Below, one piece after another: positions 32,645 through 42,883 of a DNA stretch of 64,000 bases. A program made the position numbers and the translations under genes. The stretch's first letter is position 1. Each line of letters starts with the position of its first letter. Where the stretch lies: positions 3,162,001 to 3,226,000 of the forward strand of contig NZ_OZ253573.1 of the NCBI RefSeq assembly GCF_965262965.1, read 5' to 3'. The notes beneath the pieces are model-generated. The model was not told where the DNA came from. It did no database searches and saw nothing but the letters and a program-made list of their open reading frames with translations. Source of the DNA: Poriferisodalis sp965262965. Its GTDB lineage: Bacteria > Actinomycetota > Acidimicrobiia > Acidimicrobiales > Poriferisodalaceae.

Positions 32645-33664
32645 ATGAAAGCAATCGTCTTCTCGGAGCACGGCGATATCGATGTGCTGTCGTATCGCGA
32701 CATCGACACGCCCGAGCTGCAACCCGGCGAAGTACGGATCGCGGTGCGGGCCTGCTCGCTCAACTACCACGACGTGTTCACTCGCCGCGGCATGCCTGGG
32801 ATCAAGGTGCCGCTACCCGGCATCCCGGGCTGTGATGCCGCAGGGCAGGTCGCCGAGCTCGGTCCGGGTGTCGAGGGATGGTCGGTGGGCGACCGGGTGC
32901 TCGCAGACCCGGTCCATTGGGACCGCGGGAGCGGCACGTTCTCCATGATCGGCGACACCCTGTGGGGCGCCTATGCCGAGTACGTCACCGTGAGCGACAC
33001 GCAGCTGATCCCGCTGCCCGATGACGTTTCTTACGAGGATGCTTCGTGCCTGCCGGTGGCCTATGGCACTGCCCACCGGATGATGATCACCCGCGGCGAG
33101 GTCGGCCCGGACGACACCGTGTTGATCCTGGGCGCCAGTGGGGGAGTGGGCACCAGCGCGTTGCTGATCTCCAAGCTGCGGGGTGCGAGAGTGATCGCTG
33201 CAGCGGGCACCGACGAGAAGTGCCAGCGCCTTGTTGACCTGGGCGCCGACGAGACGATCAATTATGCCGAGGTCGACATTGCCCGCTATTGCCGCGAACA
33301 AACCGGCGGCCTGTTCGGTGGGGGCGGCTACGACGTGGTGGTCAATTTCACCGGTGGCGACACCTGGGCCCGTTCGCTGCGATGCGTGCGCCAGGGCGGG
33401 CGCCTCCTGACCTGCGGCGCTACCGCTGGCTACAACCCGCCGACTGACCTTCGATTCATCTGGACCGCCGAGATGGACATCCGAGGTTCCAACGGGTGGA
33501 AACGCGACGACCTTGACGAGTTGCTACGGATGGTGCAGTCGCACGAGCTGGTACCCGTCATTGATTCCCTGGTGCCGCTGCCCGATGGCGTCGAGGCGCA
33601 CCGGGCCATGGAGGAGCGCCGCTTCTTCGGCAAGATTGTCATCACCGCTGACGCGCCGGTCTGA
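32645..33664 (+). CDS. Zinc-type MDR alcohol dehydrogenase/quinone reductase-like protein
   Basis: Medium-chain dehydrogenase/reductase of 339 residues. The N-terminal GroES-like domain has CSLNYHDVFTRRGM and PLPGIPGCDAAGQV. The Rossmann nucleotide-binding motif is VLILGASGGVGTSALLISK (~160-178), so it uses NAD(P)H. The four-Cys structural zinc lobe is not evident, and the catalytic zinc ligands of true alcohol dehydrogenases look incomplete, which leans towards a quinone-oxidoreductase or enoyl-reductase role. It lies 35 bases after the crotonase gene. Confidence 0.88.
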   Translation: MKAIVFSEHGDIDVLSYRDIDTPELQPGEVRIAVRACSLNYHDVFTRRGMPGIKVPLPGIPGCDAAGQVAELGPGVEGWSVGDRVLADPVHWDRGSGTFSMIGDTLWGAYAEYVTVSDTQLIPLPDDVSYEDASCLPVAYGTAHRMMITRGEVGPDDTVLILGASGGVGTSALLISKLRGARVIAAAGTDEKCQRLVDLGADETINYAEVDIARYCREQTGGLFGGGGYDVVVNFTGGDTWARSLRCVRQGGRLLTCGATAGYNPPTDLRFIWTAEMDIRGSNGWKRDDLDELLRMVQSHELVPVIDSLVPLPDGVEAHRAMEERRFFGKIVITADAPV

Positions 33665-33675
33665 GCAGCATTGCA

Positions 33676-34422
33676 GTGACCTCCCTCGGGACGGCCGCGG
33701 ACGTGGACGACATCGCTGTCATCGACTTCCGCTTCCGGCCCATTGGCGCTCGCAGCTGGACGCCGTCCGCGACCTACCACTACTTGGACCGGATGGGCCT
33801 TGAGCCTTGTCCCAGCTTCGTGCAGATCGTCGACGAGCATCCCGACCACTTCGTGGGTTTCGGCTCAGTCGAGCCCAGCGATGTCGACGAAGCGGTCAAC
33901 GCGGTCGGGGAACTCGCTGCGCTGGGCATGCGGGGTGTCACGGTCGATCCGTCCACAGCGCCCCTCAGCCGCCGGTTCAACGACCGGGAGCTCTGCCCGA
34001 TCTATGAAGAGGCGCAGCGCTTGGGACTCATCGTGTCGACGACCATGAGCTGCCTGCTGGGCCCGTACCAGGACGACTGCCGACCCGAGTACGTGGACCA
34101 CGTCGCCACCGACTTCGGGGGCCTCACTGTGTCGATCCAGCACGGCGGCTGGCCGTACGTGCGTGAAGCGCTGGGCGTCGCTTACAGGCAGCCCAACGTC
34201 GTGATCGTGCCCGGCCAGTACGTCCACTACGGCTTTCCCGGTTCGGACGACTACGTGACCGCGCTGGCTCGCCAACTGCCCGACCAGATCCTGTTCGGGA
34301 GCGTCTACCCCAACTGCGGCCCCCTCACTGACCTGCGCCGCATCGTGGCCAGCTGGGACTTGCCGCCCCACATCGAGCGCCAGCTTGAACCGTGTCTCGG
34401 GAAAGGATGGCTGAAGCGATGA
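33676..34422 (+). CDS. Amidohydrolase-family (TIM-barrel) protein
   Basis: About 248 residues resembling amidohydrolase_2 barrels: VIDFRFRPIG at strand 1 (where an HxH motif is usual), GMRGVTVDP mid-barrel, SIQHGGWPYV with a candidate metal His, and ILFGSVYPNCGP at the C-terminal strand where GSDYP is typical. The first HxH is FRF and the last Asp is missing, so metal-dependent hydrolysis is doubtful. GTG 33676 follows the MDR gene by 11 bases. The stop overlaps the next ATG (ATGA), indicating coupling. Confidence 0.72.
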   Translation: MTSLGTAADVDDIAVIDFRFRPIGARSWTPSATYHYLDRMGLEPCPSFVQIVDEHPDHFVGFGSVEPSDVDEAVNAVGELAALGMRGVTVDPSTAPLSRRFNDRELCPIYEEAQRLGLIVSTTMSCLLGPYQDDCRPEYVDHVATDFGGLTVSIQHGGWPYVREALGVAYRQPNVVIVPGQYVHYGFPGSDDYVTALARQLPDQILFGSVYPNCGPLTDLRRIVASWDLPPHIERQLEPCLGKGWLKR

Positions 34423-34691
34423 CGGCGTATGCGGTGACATACCGTCGGGATGCCGATGATGACGCATGGCTCGTCGAGATCGAAGGCATGGCAGACGTGC
34501 ACACGTTCTGTCGAACTCTTGACGAGGCGGCAACCAACGTTCGTGAAGCCATCGCCGTCACTGTCGACGACGACCCTTGGCAATTGGAACTCGACGAACA
34601 CTTCGATGTTGCCAACGTCGATATCGACGAGCTGGCGAGACTTCGTGACCAGGCTCAAGAGCGGCAAGAAATCTATTTGGCCCAACAGTGA
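34419..34691 (+). CDS. HicB-like small protein, no HicA visible
   Basis: About 90 residues with the HicB partial RNase H-like fold: TAYAVTYRRDADDDAWLVEI, then TLDEAATNVREAIAVTVDDD. HicB proteins neutralise HicA mRNA interferases. No HicA-like frame lies on either side; the next frame is a damaged transporter. ATG 34419 overlaps the upstream stop by ATGA and is preferred to ATG 34407 or GTG 34392. No C-terminal ribbon-helix-helix is seen, so it may act without DNA binding, or be a solitary relic. Confidence 0.6.
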   Translation: MTAYAVTYRRDADDDAWLVEIEGMADVHTFCRTLDEAATNVREAIAVTVDDDPWQLELDEHFDVANVDIDELARLRDQAQERQEIYLAQQ

Positions 34692-34800
34692 GTCGCCGGG
34701 TGATCTCGATTCCCAGCTGGCCAGGCAGGTCGTCGTCGATCACGACACATGCGTCGAGTCAGCCGCTGTCCGAAGTCTCTCAGCCCTCGGTGGCCTGACC

Positions 34801-35382
34801 TTGGACAATCCCGACGCCACCTCGAACGCAGCTGCGTACCGAACACTGTTCGTCACGTCGCTCGTTGGCTTCATGGTGGCGCTCGAGATCACCGTCATCG
34901 CGCTGGCTCGTGATGAGATCGCTCAAGCATTCCCAGACGCGTCAGCGGCCTCGCTGTCGTGGGTCATCACCGCCTACAACATCGGCGTCGCGTCGGTGCT
35001 GCTGCCAGCAGGCTGGATGGCTGATCGATTCGGCCGAAGAAGGATGTTCCTGTGGGGGCTGGCAATCTTCGCCGTCGGATCGCTGCTGTCAGGACTCGCA
35101 GCTTCGGCCGAGTTGCTGATAGCGGCTCGTGTGCTGCGGTCCCTGGGAGGGGCGCTGCAATTCCCGTCTGGCCTGGCACTGTTGCTGACGGCGTTTCCGA
35201 TCGAGCGACGGCAGATGGCCATCGGCGTCGTCGGCCGACCCGCATCTCCCACCGAGTTCCTCGACGGGATGCGCTGGGTGTGGCTGTTGGCGCTTGTTCT
35301 GTTTGCCGCCCAAGCGTTGCTGTTCGTTACGGCCTATCCCCGGCGCGATGGCGTCCCCGTGGCCCGAACGCGTTCTAGCTGA
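34801..35382 (+). pseudogene. DHA2-type MFS drug exporter, internally deleted
   Basis: The start (TTG 34801) gives the beginning of an EmrB/QacA-type exporter: YRTLFVTSLVGFMVALEITV, SLSWVITAYNIGVASVLLP and GWMADRFGRRRMFLWGLAIF, about four helices. After ERRQMAIGVVG the protein jumps to a terminal helix, MRWVWLLALVLFAAQALLF, and ends at 35382. The encoded ~193 residues compare with the normal ~450-500, so a central deletion of roughly 250-300 residues has kept the frame. Unlikely to transport. Confidence 0.75.
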
Positions 35383-35395
35383 GCGAGCGCGATAG

Positions 35396-36469
35396 CTATA
35401 GGGAGTAGGCGAAGTCGCGCAGCGCAGCCGCAGTGGAGGCGTACACCTCGGGCATTGCGCCGCGGAAGATGACGTCGCCTGCGTGGCACGTGCCGTTGAT
35501 GGTCCGAGCCGTTGCCGTGTTCCCCGCAGCAGTCAGCTTTCGGTAGTACGTCAGTCCCTCATCGCGCAGCGGATCGAGCTCGTTGACCGAGATGACATGG
35601 GGAGGCATGCCCTCCAGCTCCTCGACGCTGACGTGCATCGGCCACGCCAGCGGATTGGTCGCATTCTCACCGGCGGGGTCGTACGCCTTGACGAGTGCGC
35701 CCATGTTCTCGCATCCCAGGAAGTACTGGTCGTTCTCGTGCAGCGACGGCAGGTCGGCGGGCGGATTCGCGTACATGCCCGAGATGTACGGGCACTGAGC
35801 GAACACGCCGTCGATGACGTCGAGATAGCCGTCGCGCTTGGCCTTGAGCGTGGTCGCCAGCGTCAGGTTCCCGCCGCCGGACTCGCCCGACACAGTGATC
35901 GTGGAAATGCCCAAGTCGGCCTTGTTGGCCGCGACCCACTCCAGCGCAGTGCCACAGTCGTTGAGGCCGGCCGGGAAGGGGTGGTTGCCAAGCGATCCGC
36001 CGCCGTTGCGGTACTCGACGCCTACGGCCACGAGGCCCAGCACGGCCAGCTCGTCGCGCCAGCGGCAGAAGTTGGCGTCGGCTGCTGTGAGGATCACCAT
36101 GCCGCCGCCGTGAATGTGGAAGACGGCCGGGAGCGGTCCGGCCACGCCGGCGGGACGGTGGATGTACAGGCTGATCTCGTTGCCGTCGGGGCCCGTGATC
36201 GTGACGTCGTTTCGCTCGACACCCTCGATCGGCGCCAAGCCCTGGTACAGCATGTCAAACATCATCTGGAAGCCCGGCTCGCCCACGTTGCAGTAGTCGT
36301 AGATGCTCTCGAGGGGCGAGTCAGCGTTGACCGGCGTGGGCTCGCCATGACCGTCGAGGCCAAGCCCGACCATTGCGGCGACCATCCGGCGATCGGCTCG
36401 CGGGTCGGTGCCCAGCGTCATGTCCGGGTCGCCGAGTCGTCCCGGTCGATGTACTTGCGTCGCGCCCAT
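35396..36469 (-). CDS. HSL-family alpha/beta-hydrolase (esterase/lipase)
   Basis: Hormone-sensitive-lipase-type esterase of 357 residues. It has the oxyanion-hole HGGG motif (FHIHGGGMVILTAA), nucleophile elbow GESGGGN, candidate acid in NELDPLRDEG and candidate base His in GTCHAGD. It probably hydrolyses acyl esters in the cytoplasm, as no signal peptide is seen. ATG 36469 is preceded by AGAGGGG at 7 bases. Its stop faces the stop of the deleted MFS gene 13 bases away. Confidence 0.9.
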   Translation of the reverse strand: MGATQVHRPGRLGDPDMTLGTDPRADRRMVAAMVGLGLDGHGEPTPVNADSPLESIYDYCNVGEPGFQMMFDMLYQGLAPIEGVERNDVTITGPDGNEISLYIHRPAGVAGPLPAVFHIHGGGMVILTAADANFCRWRDELAVLGLVAVGVEYRNGGGSLGNHPFPAGLNDCGTALEWVAANKADLGISTITVSGESGGGNLTLATTLKAKRDGYLDVIDGVFAQCPYISGMYANPPADLPSLHENDQYFLGCENMGALVKAYDPAGENATNPLAWPMHVSVEELEGMPPHVISVNELDPLRDEGLTYYRKLTAAGNTATARTINGTCHAGDVIFRGAMPEVYASTAAALRDFAYSL

Positions 36470-36553
36470 GAGTGGTCCCCTCTCCGCCAGGTGGCACGTC
36501 GCCGCCCGGGTCGCGCCGACAGTAGCCCCGGGGCTTGTTGCTGCGCGTCGCGT

Positions 36554-37912
36554 CTAATCCAGCAACTGCCTGGCCGCTTCCCGGGCTTCATCAAGGGTTG
36601 CGACCATGTGCTCGTCAGGGACTTTGCGCAGAACGTTGAGCGATTCGAGCGTGGCGGCAGGCATGCCGTCAAGCGCCATGACAATGCACTGTGCGTCGCC
36701 GCCGGCAGCGGTGTCGATGAGCTGCTCGATGACGAGGGCGGCACTGTCGTCGATGTAGTCGGTCTCGGAGAAATCCAAGATCACGACTTCGTGGCCGACG
36801 ATGTCGTCGCCGATCGTGCGGATGAGCTTGCTCGACGAGGCGACGGTGAAGCTGCCACGCAGCTTTACGATGCCAACACGTGCGGAGTAGGGGCCAATGC
36901 CGTGGATGTCGGGCGTCTGGCCGTGGAGGAAGATCTGGTCGAGGAGGGGCACCGAGACGACGCTGTCGAGCTGCAGCCGTTCCAGTTGGCGGGCGCCGAT
37001 CATGCCGGCCACGATCAGCCCGACCGCCACCGCTGTGACCAAGTCGACGAAGACAGTGATGCTCAGCGTCGTGAGCATGATCAGCAGGTGCTCTCGCTGG
37101 ACGCGCCCGACACGTGCCAGGAACCGCCAGTCGATGATCTGCCAACCGAGCACGGCCAGCATGCCCGCCAGGGCCGCATGGGGAACGAACTCGAGGTAGC
37201 GCGCAAGCCCCAGCACGATTGCCAGCAGCGCCAGAGCGCGTACAACCACCGAGACACGCGTCGTTGCCCCGAGCCGGATGTTCAGAACGGTCGTGACGAA
37301 TGTCATGTGCCCCGGGAGCCCACCGGTGAGCCCGGCCGCGACATTCCCGGCTCCGAGGCTCATCAAGCCACGGTTGGCGTCGGTTTGCGTGCGGGTCTGA
37401 GCGTCGACGGCGAGCGAGGACAGCAGGCCGCGCACGGTGCTGAGCAATGCAATCGTCAGTGCCGGTACCAATGAACTCGCCAGGAAGTCGAACGCCAAGA
37501 CCGGCTGCTGGAGCTCGGGCAGGCCTGTGGGGACATCAACGATGGTGGGCACGTCGCCCAGCCAGATGACGCTGAGCAGCGTGCCGCAGATGAGGCCTGC
37601 AACCGTCGGGGGAACAGAGCGCCGCAGTCTGCGCGGCCACGCAATCGCGATGACGAGCGTGACCACAGCGATCGCCAGCGCACTGGCGTTCAGGTCGCTC
37701 AGCGCGTCGGGCTAATCCCGGATCGCGGTGAGGGGTTTGGTGATCTTGACCGGTGCGCCCACGAACAGTCCGACGGCGATCGCGCCGTAGATGCCGCTGG
37801 CCGCCCCAAGTCCTGACACGACGCCGAAGGTCGCTGCGGGCGTGATCGTGATGGCCGCCGCGGCCAGCCCGTCGCTGACATCACCTCGAAGGGATTGCAG
37901 GTCGTAGCTCAT
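36554..37912 (-). pseudogene. SulP-family anion transporter with STAS domain, internally deleted and frameshifted
   Basis: On the minus strand, ATG 37912 starts a SulP N-terminus (MSYDLQSLRGDVSDGLAAAA) that ends at TAG 37712-37714 after VKITKPLTAIRD. Homology resumes at once in another frame with DLNASALAIAVVTLVIAIAW and runs through the later membrane segments and a C-terminal STAS domain (VGIVKLRGSFTVASSSKL, VVILDFSETDYIDDSAA) to 36554. About 120 residues of the middle helices are absent. The main frame alone (36554-37666) would lack the first helices. Confidence 0.75.
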
Positions 37913-37976
37913 ATCGAAGCTGTCCGACCCCCCTCGAACGCCGACCAGATCGACGCTATTCGACGGGGTGTCTCGG

Positions 37977-40208
37977 CTATTCGTCTGCCGTGATGACCAC
38001 GAGCAGTTCGCCGTTGTCGACCTGATCACCGACGGCAGCGCGCACCTCGCTCACTCCGCCGTCGGCCGGTGCGGCAATCTGGTGCTCCATCTTCATGGCT
38101 TCCATCACCACCAGCACCTGGCCAGCGCTCACCCGGTCTCCTTCGGAGACGTTGACCATCAGCACCTTGCCGGGCATCGGCGCGACCAGTCCGCCCTCAA
38201 CAGCCTCGGCGTCCGGGTCGGGGAATCGAGACCGCTCCCGCAACGTCGCTGAACCGGTGAGCGGCCCGGTGACGTACCAGTTGTGACCCCGACGGCTGAT
38301 CTGCCAGGTACCTCGCATCCCGCTGCCAGAGGAATTGAGCACAGTGACGTCGAGTTCGGCGTCGAATTGCTCGGCGGGGGGTGCGTCGGTCACCCCGCCG
38401 GCCATGTCGTCCACGATGGTGTGGATCTGGATCGAATGGGGCCGCACGACGAACTCGCTGGAGTCCGGCAGGCCCTCGTCGCCGTTGTCCCCGCCTCCGT
38501 CGTCGCCGTCGTCGGCCTCGCCGTCGCTCGGTTGGGGTTCGCCATCTTCCGGCGGCGCAAACGGAGCGTCGGTCCGCAGCGGCCCTACGCGCAGCCGGTA
38601 GCTGCGGTCCCGTTGACGCCGGTAGGCAACGCTCACATCGACATCGCCTGCCGCGGGATCAAGTGCCGTGAGCGGCAGCACTTCGTCGGGCATGACGCTG
38701 TTGCGGTACCCCGATGTCATGAAGCCCAGCGCAGTCGTTAGCTCACGATTGCGGGCCTGCGACACCAGCGCCACGGCTGACGCCGCTGCATGCAGGAACA
38801 GGCCGCGGCCGGGCGGTGAGGCGGTCGCAAGCCCTGTCCGGTCAATGAAATCAGTGGTGGTGTCGCCAGCCAGAAACTCGTCGCTGCGCAGCACCGCAGA
38901 GAGGAAATCGCGATTGGTGACAACGCCGCCCAACCGGGTGCGGTCGAGCGCTGATGCCAAGCCGAGCGCAGCCTCGGTACGCGTCGGTGCCGTCATGACC
39001 ACCTTGGCGAGCATCGGATCGAACTCGGTGCCCACCACGGAACCCATCTCAATGCCTGAATCGAAGCGTGCCCCGGGCTCGCTTGCGGGCACCCACAGCT
39101 CGATAGTGCCGGTTGCGGGCAGGAATCCGTTTCTGGGATCCTCCGCGTACAGGCGGGCCTCGACGGCGTGGCCGTTGATCGCCAGGTCGGCCTGTTCGTA
39201 GCCCAGCGGCTCGCCGGCTGCGACGCGGATCTGCTCACGCACCAAGTCGAGACCGGTGATCTCCTCGGTGACCGGATGCTCGACTTGCAGACGGGTGTTG
39301 ACCTCGAGAAACCAGAACTCAGCGTCGTCGCCGCTGCCTTCCAGCAGGAACTCCACGGTCCCAGCCGAGTGGTAGCCAATCGTGCTGATCGCCGCGACAG
39401 CAGCAGCACACATGCGCTCACGCAGCGCCGGTGTCACGGCCGGCGACGGTGCCTCTTCGATGACCTTTTGGTGGCGTCGCTGGATCGAACATTCCCGCTC
39501 GAAGCAGTGCACGACGTTTCCGTGCGTGTCACCCAGCACCTGGATCTCGACGTGGCGAGGCGCTGGCAGGTAGCGTTCCAGGAACACCGTGTCGTCGCCG
39601 AAGGCTCCCGCGGCTTCGCGTTGGGCCGCCGCCACAGCATCCGCGAGCGAACTCGCCGAGCCCACGATGCGCATGCCTTTGCCGCCGCCGCCAGCCGAAG
39701 CCTTGACCAGCAGGGGATAGCCGACGTCAGAAGCCGCAGCAGCTAGGTCGTCGGGGGACATGTTGTCGGTCACCGGGACCGACGGCAGCGTCGGGACGCC
39801 CGAAGCCACCATGGTCTCCTTGGCGGCCAGCTTGTCGCCCATCGCTGCAATGGCCGCAGGCGGCGGCCCCACCCAGATCAGCCCCGCTTCGATCACAGCC
39901 GTGGCGAAGTTGGCGTTCTCCGACAGGAAGCCGTAGCCCGGATGCACGGCATCGGCGCCGCTGCGCACAGCGGCAGCGATCACCTTGTCGATCGACAGGT
40001 ACGACTCTGTCGCTGTTCGTCCGCCGAGCGGCACCGACAGGTCCGCGTCGGTGACAAACGGTGCGTCGGCGTCGCCGTCGGAATACACGGCGACCGTCGA
40101 GATGCCCATGGCGCTCGCGGTGCGGAAGACCCGGCGGGCTATCTCGCCGCGGTTGGCAACGAGCAGCCGTCGCAGCGGGCGTTGCTGTGTTGGAGTGTTC
40201 TCGCTCAT
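37977..40208 (-). CDS. Acyl-CoA carboxylase alpha subunit (biotin carboxylase plus BCCP)
   Basis: About 743 residues. The biotin carboxylase part begins RRLLVANRGEIARRVFRTAS, with the ATP-grasp loop VKASAGGGGKGMRIV and FWFLEVNTRLQVEHPVTEEI. The C-terminal biotinyl domain carries VLVVMEAMKMEHQI with the biotin-accepting Lys near residue 704. An acidic insertion (PSDGEADDGDDGGGDNGDEG) lies before the BCCP linker. It carboxylates biotin at ATP cost; the transcarboxylase subunit is encoded 11 bases upstream on the same strand. ATG 40208 was chosen over 40274, which would overlap that gene. Propionyl-, acetyl- and methylcrotonyl-CoA are all possible substrates. Confidence 0.92.
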   Translation of the reverse strand: MSENTPTQQRPLRRLLVANRGEIARRVFRTASAMGISTVAVYSDGDADAPFVTDADLSVPLGGRTATESYLSIDKVIAAAVRSGADAVHPGYGFLSENANFATAVIEAGLIWVGPPPAAIAAMGDKLAAKETMVASGVPTLPSVPVTDNMSPDDLAAAASDVGYPLLVKASAGGGGKGMRIVGSASSLADAVAAAQREAAGAFGDDTVFLERYLPAPRHVEIQVLGDTHGNVVHCFERECSIQRRHQKVIEEAPSPAVTPALRERMCAAAVAAISTIGYHSAGTVEFLLEGSGDDAEFWFLEVNTRLQVEHPVTEEITGLDLVREQIRVAAGEPLGYEQADLAINGHAVEARLYAEDPRNGFLPATGTIELWVPASEPGARFDSGIEMGSVVGTEFDPMLAKVVMTAPTRTEAALGLASALDRTRLGGVVTNRDFLSAVLRSDEFLAGDTTTDFIDRTGLATASPPGRGLFLHAAASAVALVSQARNRELTTALGFMTSGYRNSVMPDEVLPLTALDPAAGDVDVSVAYRRQRDRSYRLRVGPLRTDAPFAPPEDGEPQPSDGEADDGDDGGGDNGDEGLPDSSEFVVRPHSIQIHTIVDDMAGGVTDAPPAEQFDAELDVTVLNSSGSGMRGTWQISRRGHNWYVTGPLTGSATLRERSRFPDPDAEAVEGGLVAPMPGKVLMVNVSEGDRVSAGQVLVVMEAMKMEHQIAAPADGGVSEVRAAVGDQVDNGELLVVITADE

Positions 40209-40219
40209 CGCAGCCGCCC

Positions 40220-41845
<1,626 letters not shown>

Positions 41846-41985
41846 GTGACTCCCGTGTGTAGGCAATCAGCGCGAACGCAGACGCGAACCTTCGCAGTCT
41901 GCTTGACCGTTCCGGCCAATGCCTACTGCGCGGGCCGCGCTCTGCGATCTTGGGGCCGCCGCCGGTGCGACCTACCCTCGTCGCC

Positions 41986-42651
41986 GTGTCCCGCCAGAGC
42001 GCCTTCGTCGAAGATCGAGTTGCGTCGTACGCAGCAGCGCACTCGCTGCAGCCGACGGCGGTCCAGCGGGAGCTGATCGCCGAAACGGCAGCGCTCGGGC
42101 GAGTCGCGGGCATGCAGATCAGCCCACTGCAGGGCGCGTTCATGGGCGTGCTGACGACGGCGTTGCGCCCCCGGCTTGCTGTCGAGTTGGGCACGTTCAC
42201 GGGCTACTCAGCACTGTGCGTTGCAAGTGCGCTCGAACCGGGTGCCGAGCTCATCTGCTGCGATGTGTCCGAGGAATGGACATCGGTCGCCCGCCGCTAC
42301 TGGGAGCGAGCAGGCGTGACCGATCGCATCGACCTGCGCATCGGACCGGCGCTGGAAACGTTGCGTGCGTTGCCGACCGAACCCCAGATCGACTTGGCGT
42401 TCATCGACGCCGACAAATCCAGCTATGTCGACTACTACGAGGAGATCTTCGGCCGGCTGTCGCCGGGCGGCGTGATTCTCGTGGACAACGTGCTGTGGGG
42501 CGGAACGGTTGCCGATCCCGCCCGAGACGACGAAGGCACAGCAGCCATGCGGGCATTCAACGACCGTGTCGCAGCCGACGACCGGGCATGCAGCGTGATG
42601 CTCCCCATCGGCGACGGCCTGACGATGATCAGCTATCGTCCGGGCGCCTAG
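41986..42651 (+). CDS. Class I SAM-dependent O-methyltransferase (CCoAOMT-like); C-terminus replaced at an integration site
   Basis: About 221 residues. SAM motif I is VELGTFTGYSALCVASAL (~66-83), followed by the acidic loop CDVSEEW, metal-binding IDADKSSYVDYY and DNVLWGG. These match bacterial cation-dependent catechol O-methyltransferases. The C-terminus reads LPIGDGLTMISYRPGA. A second copy of the IGDGLTMI coding DNA lies 11.8 kb downstream and continues as TRRQ-stop, closer to the usual family ending. Integration of the DISARM island appears to have swapped the last residues while keeping the gene functional. GTG 41986 was chosen; the frame opens at 41950. Confidence 0.88.
   Translation: MSRQSAFVEDRVASYAAAHSLQPTAVQRELIAETAALGRVAGMQISPLQGAFMGVLTTALRPRLAVELGTFTGYSALCVASALEPGAELICCDVSEEWTSVARRYWERAGVTDRIDLRIGPALETLRALPTEPQIDLAFIDADKSSYVDYYEEIFGRLSPGGVILVDNVLWGGTVADPARDDEGTAAMRAFNDRVAADDRACSVMLPIGDGLTMISYRPGA
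42607..42631. repeat. Left attachment-like 25-bp direct repeat (attL)
   Basis: These 25 bases, starting ATCGGCGACGG and ending GACGATGATCA, are identical to 54370-54394 in the same orientation. They encode IGDGLTMI at the C-terminus of the O-methyltransferase. The bases on either side differ between the copies. Confidence 0.8.
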
Positions 42652-42883
42652 GTCGTCGGTTGGGTTCTGGATGTATTCACGCGCTGCAATTGGACATCGA
42701 CAGCGGAGATTTCCGAGCGGCACTTGCTCTCATGGAACCGTCGTGCGCGACGGAGATCGCTCATCGAGGGCCGAGTTGGTGGCCGACATCAAACTCGAGT
42801 GCAGAAGCCTTGTCACTCGGCGTAGGTGTCACACCACGCTGCTACTACCGCGACGAGGCTGACGTCTTGAGAGGGCGGGTGAA

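Noticed and set aside
33430..33849. Minus-strand frame opposite the MDR and amidohydrolase genes
   Set aside because: It overlaps two well-supported genes, and its product matches nothing.
42652..42883. Possible integrase or excisionase remnant at the left end of the DISARM island
   Set aside because: The 232 bases have no frame resembling a recombinase or a small winged-helix protein.
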